A stretch of DNA of 64,000 bases from Falsihalocynthiibacter sp042445055. Lineage in GTDB: Bacteria > Pseudomonadota > Alphaproteobacteria > Rhodobacterales > Rhodobacteraceae. A model generated the notes under the pieces. The model worked only from the letters and a program-made list of their open reading frames with translations. It was not told the origin of the DNA and did no database searches. Each line of letters opens with the position of its first letter. Within the stretch, counting starts at the first letter, position 1. The translations under genes were made by a program, and so were the position numbers. This document shows positions 60,402-64,000 of this stretch, piece after piece. Location of the stretch: NCBI RefSeq assembly GCF_042445055.1, contig NZ_CP170339.1:1984001-2048000 (forward strand), read 5' to 3'.

Positions 60402-63400
60402 TGATATCAATCCTTCTGAAAGGGCCAGCGCCGAAACGCTGCGAAACTTGTGCTACTTCGATTGCATAGGGAGCGCTCACCGCATCTTGAGCGATTTGCG
60501 TGGCGGAATAGGTGTACTGTGGCTCTGAAGTTATGACCTCTCGCAAGACAGAACCGCCCCGCATAACCCGTACAACATACCGCTCGCTTTCCTCGTTCAG
60601 CGGCACGTCAAAGCCGTCCCAACTGTCGCCGTCATACCGCGTACGCCTGATCCACGAGAGTTCGATATCGCCGTCCATCTCCTGCGCCCGCAAATGCACC
60701 GGAGCATAAGGACGCAGACCAACGCCCTGAAATGCCTGCGCTTTATGAACATAACTCGGATCATCATACGGGCGCTTTGAGGGGCCGATCCGAAAATGAC
60801 GCACCAATCCACGCGACGCACTCGTGAGGTCGATTTGCTCCGGATTGCCATCAAGCATCACTACATAGCTTCCAGATGGCCACTCTGCTGGCATCGTACC
60901 GTCTGTCCCAAGCTGGCCGCGAAGCCGCAAACTCAGTTCGTAAACGCCCTTTTCAACAAGGCTTGCCTCGGCGAATTGGAACACCTCCCAGACATCGTTC
61001 TCTGGATCCCCAATCGCCGCAAGGTTCTTGCCGCTCAAAAGGCCCTCCCAAGAAGTCGAAGACAAATCACCGCCATAAATCTGAACGCGCAGCCCATCGC
61101 CACGATCAGGCACACCCGACAGCGCCGCTCGAAGCGCGTTCTGGGTTTTGCCAATAATCGACGACCGACCAACAAGAGTATTCAGCGCATACCCTGCGTC
61201 CTCTGATGCGCCATATACCGCCAGCGACCCAGGCCAAGGCCTTGCCGTCACGGCCACATAAGGCGCGTGCGCAACCTCATCTCCGGTCAATAGCGGCAGG
61301 TCCATGAACAGCGGGAACACGGGCACAGGCGCTGTAAACTCACGCACTCCGACGGATTCCTCTGTTGCATCACTCGGCGTATAAATCTCATGCTCCACCC
61401 GAACGGCATCCATAAGCTGAGCACCGCTTTGCTCTACGTTATCAATGCGGTACAGGGTTTCACCGCCCTCATCATTCGCGAATTTCAGCACGTCTCCGGC
61501 ACCGATTTTCATATCGGACATCGGCATTGCAACCCGCACGGTATCGCGCGCAACGCGGCTTTCTGCCAGCCAACGCTCGACAATCGCGCGCGCCTCGGCC
61601 TGCGTCAGCGCCAGCGGAATCTCGGACTGAGATACCGTGAAACTTGCCTCATCCGGATGGATCGCTTCTGTCGCACGAACTTCGAAAGCGCCGTCATTCT
61701 CAACATACGTCAGGCGAATTCGACCCGCGACTTCGGCGCTTGGCGCGCGACTTGATTGTATCAACGCCTCTTGATCGGGCAGCATCGCAAGCTTTTCCGT
61801 ATCAACGGTCATATCCGCAAGCCCAGACCGGGATTTGAAGACAAGCGTTCCATCGCGCTCAATCGCTTCAAACCCATACGCAAGCATTAGAGGTTGCAAC
61901 GCCGCCCGCGCGCCAGCGATATCCGCAACCTGATAACCGCGCACATATCCAAACAACGCCGATGTATCATAGTCCACCACGCCCGAGCGTTCGCATATCT
62001 CTCCAACCACCGACGAAAGCGAACGCGCGCCAGTTCGTCCGTTTATCCAATGACCACGGCCATAGTTTTCGCCATCGCTCCAAATCCCGCGTGCGTTGGG
62101 GAAATACGGGTACGGCCGCGCATCCCACGCCCAAACATGCGTGCGCTTCATATCGATCATCTGCACGCCGGTTTCATCACTAACGGGGTTATTTTCAGAC
62201 GAATTCCAATAGGAATACATCGCCCGCAGGTACTGCATCTGAATCAGATCGTCGCGCGTTCCATCTGAATGGTTCGGCAGGCTACTCTCGCTTGATTTCA
62301 CATCAACGAACTTGTTTGGCTGGTTCGTCGCCTTGTCCACCGCCGCACAACCGATCTCGGTAAACCAAATCGGCTTGCTCGCGGGCTGCCACGCTGTTGG
62401 TTGAGCCTGCCGGACTCCACCTAAGCGGTTGTGGTGTGGGTTTGACCACCAGTTTCGAATATCCTTGTACCGCCACACCCAAGGCTCGTCATGCGCACCA
62501 TCGGAAATCGAAGTGCGTATCTGTGCGGCACGGGCCTCGCGCGAGTGATAGTACCAATCATACCCCTCTCCTCCTTCGATGTTGGATTTCAGGTAATCGA
62601 GATTATAGATACTGCCCCAATCGGCATCCAAATGATCCTGCCCATCGCGCCAATCCGAAAGCGGCATATAGTTATCGATTCCGATGAAATCGATGTCGTC
62701 GCTCGCCCAAAGTGGATCAAGATGAAACAGCAAATCTCCAGAACCGTCCTGCGGATGATACCCGAAATATTCGCTCCAATCCGCCGCGTAGCCGATCTTG
62801 GTAACAGGCCCAAGAATGCTCCGCACTTCGGCAGCGAGCGAAATCAGTTGCTCAACCGCAGGAAAACTCCCTCCCGCGCCTCGAATTTGCGTTAAGCCCC
62901 GCATCTCCGACCCGACACAAAATCCGGATACACCGCCAGCCACGGCACATAAATGCGCGTAATGCAGGATAAAGCGTCGATACCCCCAATCATCTGCGCC
63001 CGTATAAACGACACCGGTTGCAGACTGCTGAAAATCAGACGCCATCGCGTCACCAAAGAACTGCGCAACCTCTGCTTCTGCAGCGGCAGTCTTGTCAGGA
63101 CTTCCACTCTTTGTTGGAGCAACCGATGTTGTAATCCGTCCACGCCACGGCAAAGCGGGTTGCTCCGAGTTCGGCGCATATGGGTTAGGAAGGCCATTCC
63201 CCGCGATCTGATCCATCAAGATAAATGGATAAAAAACAACAGATTGCCCCGCTTCGTTAATATCCCCAATCGCCTCAATCACCGATTGATCCGTAGGCGT
63301 TCCACCATAAATCGTGCGATCATCAACCTTGGCAATCTCATCGGCTTGGGCACGCACCACCCCCGAGACTTTCCACGGCATACCAACGCCGTCGACCTCT

Positions 63401-64000
63401 CTCTGTTCAACCTTGGGCTTTAGCTGGCAAGCATTTGAGCGCAGATCATCGCCAAACCAACTCACCACCATAGACACCGATTTGCACAACGGTAACTCAT
63501 CGCGCATGGCTTCCATTGAGGTCACAAAATCCGTGCGTCCCGATGGCGAATTTACATTCACAGAAACGTTCTGCCCTAACCCGTGCTCAAAGTGCACAGG
63601 GGTCGTCGCCAATGAATACTCTCCCGTTCCCGGAATGAGCGCGACACCTTCGATCGCGTTCACAGGATCATCTACTGCGTTCACCGCACCCTCTTGCGCA
63701 GGTCGCACAACTTCAAAAGTGAACTGTGGAAATCGATTGCCGAAACCCGCAAGCGGGAGATCCTCAAACACGACATATGCGATTCCGCGATAGGCAGGCA
63801 CATTTCCAGCGCCCTCAACCGCCTCCATTTTCGGGTCAGGCATTTGGTCTGCATGCCCCTTATAGACACGCATATTGAGGCTCTCGGTCGATTGTTCCAC
63901 ACCGTCCGCCCAAACGCGCCCTATGCGTGTAATCTCGCCCTCACAGACCGCGACCGCCGCGCTCACCGTATAGGAATAGCTGGTCACCGACGGCCCTTTA
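60394..64000 (-). CDS. GTA g15-like tail protein with TIM-barrel domain, N-terminus outside the window
   Basis: The frame remains open to the window edge (residues before SYSYTVSAAVAVCEGEITRIG are cut), so about 1200 residues are visible. The middle resembles a glycoside-hydrolase-like TIM barrel (FIGIDNYMPLSDWRDG, WFTEIGCAAVDKATNQPNKF, YAADWSEYFGYHPQDGS) and the C-terminal half is beta-rich. This is the layout of the last large protein (gp15) of the RcGTA cluster, a tail-tip/host-contact protein about 1300 residues long. About 100 N-terminal residues are therefore missing. It is followed by coupled DUF2793 and 104-residue genes and then cysE. Confidence 0.9.
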   Translation of the reverse strand, partial: KGPSVTSYSYTVSAAVAVCEGEITRIGRVWADGVEQSTESLNMRVYKGHADQMPDPKMEAVEGAGNVPAYRGIAYVVFEDLPLAGFGNRFPQFTFEVVRPAQEGAVNAVDDPVNAIEGVALIPGTGEYSLATTPVHFEHGLGQNVSVNVNSPSGRTDFVTSMEAMRDELPLCKSVSMVVSWFGDDLRSNACQLKPKVEQREVDGVGMPWKVSGVVRAQADEIAKVDDRTIYGGTPTDQSVIEAIGDINEAGQSVVFYPFILMDQIAGNGLPNPYAPNSEQPALPWRGRITTSVAPTKSGSPDKTAAAEAEVAQFFGDAMASDFQQSATGVVYTGADDWGYRRFILHYAHLCAVAGGVSGFCVGSEMRGLTQIRGAGGSFPAVEQLISLAAEVRSILGPVTKIGYAADWSEYFGYHPQDGSGDLLFHLDPLWASDDIDFIGIDNYMPLSDWRDGQDHLDADWGSIYNLDYLKSNIEGGEGYDWYYHSREARAAQIRTSISDGAHDEPWVWRYKDIRNWWSNPHHNRLGGVRQAQPTAWQPASKPIWFTEIGCAAVDKATNQPNKFVDVKSSESSLPNHSDGTRDDLIQMQYLRAMYSYWNSSENNPVSDETGVQMIDMKRTHVWAWDARPYPYFPNARGIWSDGENYGRGHWINGRTGARSLSSVVGEICERSGVVDYDTSALFGYVRGYQVADIAGARAALQPLMLAYGFEAIERDGTLVFKSRSGLADMTVDTEKLAMLPDQEALIQSSRAPSAEVAGRIRLTYVENDGAFEVRATEAIHPDEASFTVSQSEIPLALTQAEARAIVERWLAESRVARDTVRVAMPMSDMKIGAGDVLKFANDEGGETLYRIDNVEQSGAQLMDAVRVEHEIYTPSDATEESVGVREFTAPVPVFPLFMDLPLLTGDEVAHAPYVAVTARPWPGSLAVYGASEDAGYALNTLVGRSSIIGKTQNALRAALSGVPDRGDGLRVQIYGGDLSSTSWEGLLSGKNLAAIGDPENDVWEVFQFAEASLVEKGVYELSLRLRGQLGTDGTMPAEWPSGSYVVMLDGNPEQIDLTSASRGLVRHFRIGPSKRPYDDPSYVHKAQAFQGVGLRPYAPVHLRAQEMDGDIELSWIRRTRYDGDSWDGFDVPLNEESERYVVRVMRGGSVLREVITSEPQYTYSATQIAQDAVSAPYAIEVAQVSQRFGAGPFRRIDIND

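Noticed and set aside
1..64000. CRISPR arrays, insertion sequences and integrases
   Set aside because: No regularly spaced direct repeats, transposase motifs or terminal inverted repeats were seen. The only phage-like genes are the GTA tail genes at the right edge.

Overview
The window looks like a chromosomal segment of an alphaproteobacterium of the order Rhodobacterales (roseobacter/Rhodobacteraceae type). The grounds are a Shemin-pathway 5-aminolevulinate synthase, a pyruvate dehydrogenase E1-beta with its own N-terminal lipoyl domain, a GAAC-N7-GAAC LexA box in front of uvrA, a Mur/Fur-like regulator, and at the right edge the tail end of a gene transfer agent (GTA) cluster followed by cysE. 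Almost all of it is densely packed core genome. I see no rRNA, tRNA, CRISPR array, insertion sequence or integrase.

Layout. 0-6.4 kb: glutaredoxin grxD, zapA with a coiled-coil partner, transketolase, then two glyceraldehyde-3-phosphate dehydrogenases separated by a 47-residue membrane microprotein. 6.4-7.5 kb: coaD and a CBS-domain protein. 7.5-13.2 kb: a valine catabolic operon (mmsA, acyl-CoA dehydrogenase, 3-hydroxyisobutyryl-CoA hydrolase, mmsB) with a divergent LysR regulator. 13.5-21.1 kb (minus strand): uvrA, lpd, DUF924, an MFS transporter, queA. 21.2-30.3 kb: a large AsmA/YhdP-like envelope protein, bcp with a DUF455 ferritin-like protein, an M23 peptidase overlapping a bactofilin, an outer-membrane barrel, prfB. 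30.4-39.9 kb: penicillin-binding protein 1A, a methyltransferase, an amidase, an aminotransferase, an M48/TPR protease, ispG and a RodZ-like protein. 40-51.7 kb: hemA, an M20 dipeptidase, DUF1697, a Fur-family regulator, enolase, a cupin-like protein, anmK, tyrS, DUF3179, a base-composition-atypical sulfotransferase and two cyclophilins. 51.8-58.4 kb: pgk, class I aldolase, ftsB and pdhABC. 58.5-64 kb (minus strand): cysE, a 104-residue unknown, a DUF2793 protein and the GTA g15-like protein, which runs off the right edge.

How the genes work together. The window holds much of lower glycolysis/gluconeogenesis and the bridge to acetyl-CoA (tkt, fba, gap x2, pgk, eno, pdhABC, lpd). Two sets of inverted repeats seem to tie scattered genes together. 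A LacI-type 14-mer close to TGTTAGCGCTAACA lies in front of both gap genes and fba. A different 18-mer (TAGTTTAACATTAAACTA and a 16/18 match) lies in front of pdhA and of lpd, whose product is the E3 subunit of the same complex although the genes are about 37 kb apart. I inferred these motifs by eye; the regulators are not in the window.

I did not find a clearly new multi-gene system. The observations most worth following are the pdh/lpd operator, the gap/fba operator set, the gap-linked microprotein, the coenzyme-site difference between the two GAPDHs, the paired operators between the LysR gene and mmsA, and the coupled GTA tail genes next to cysE.
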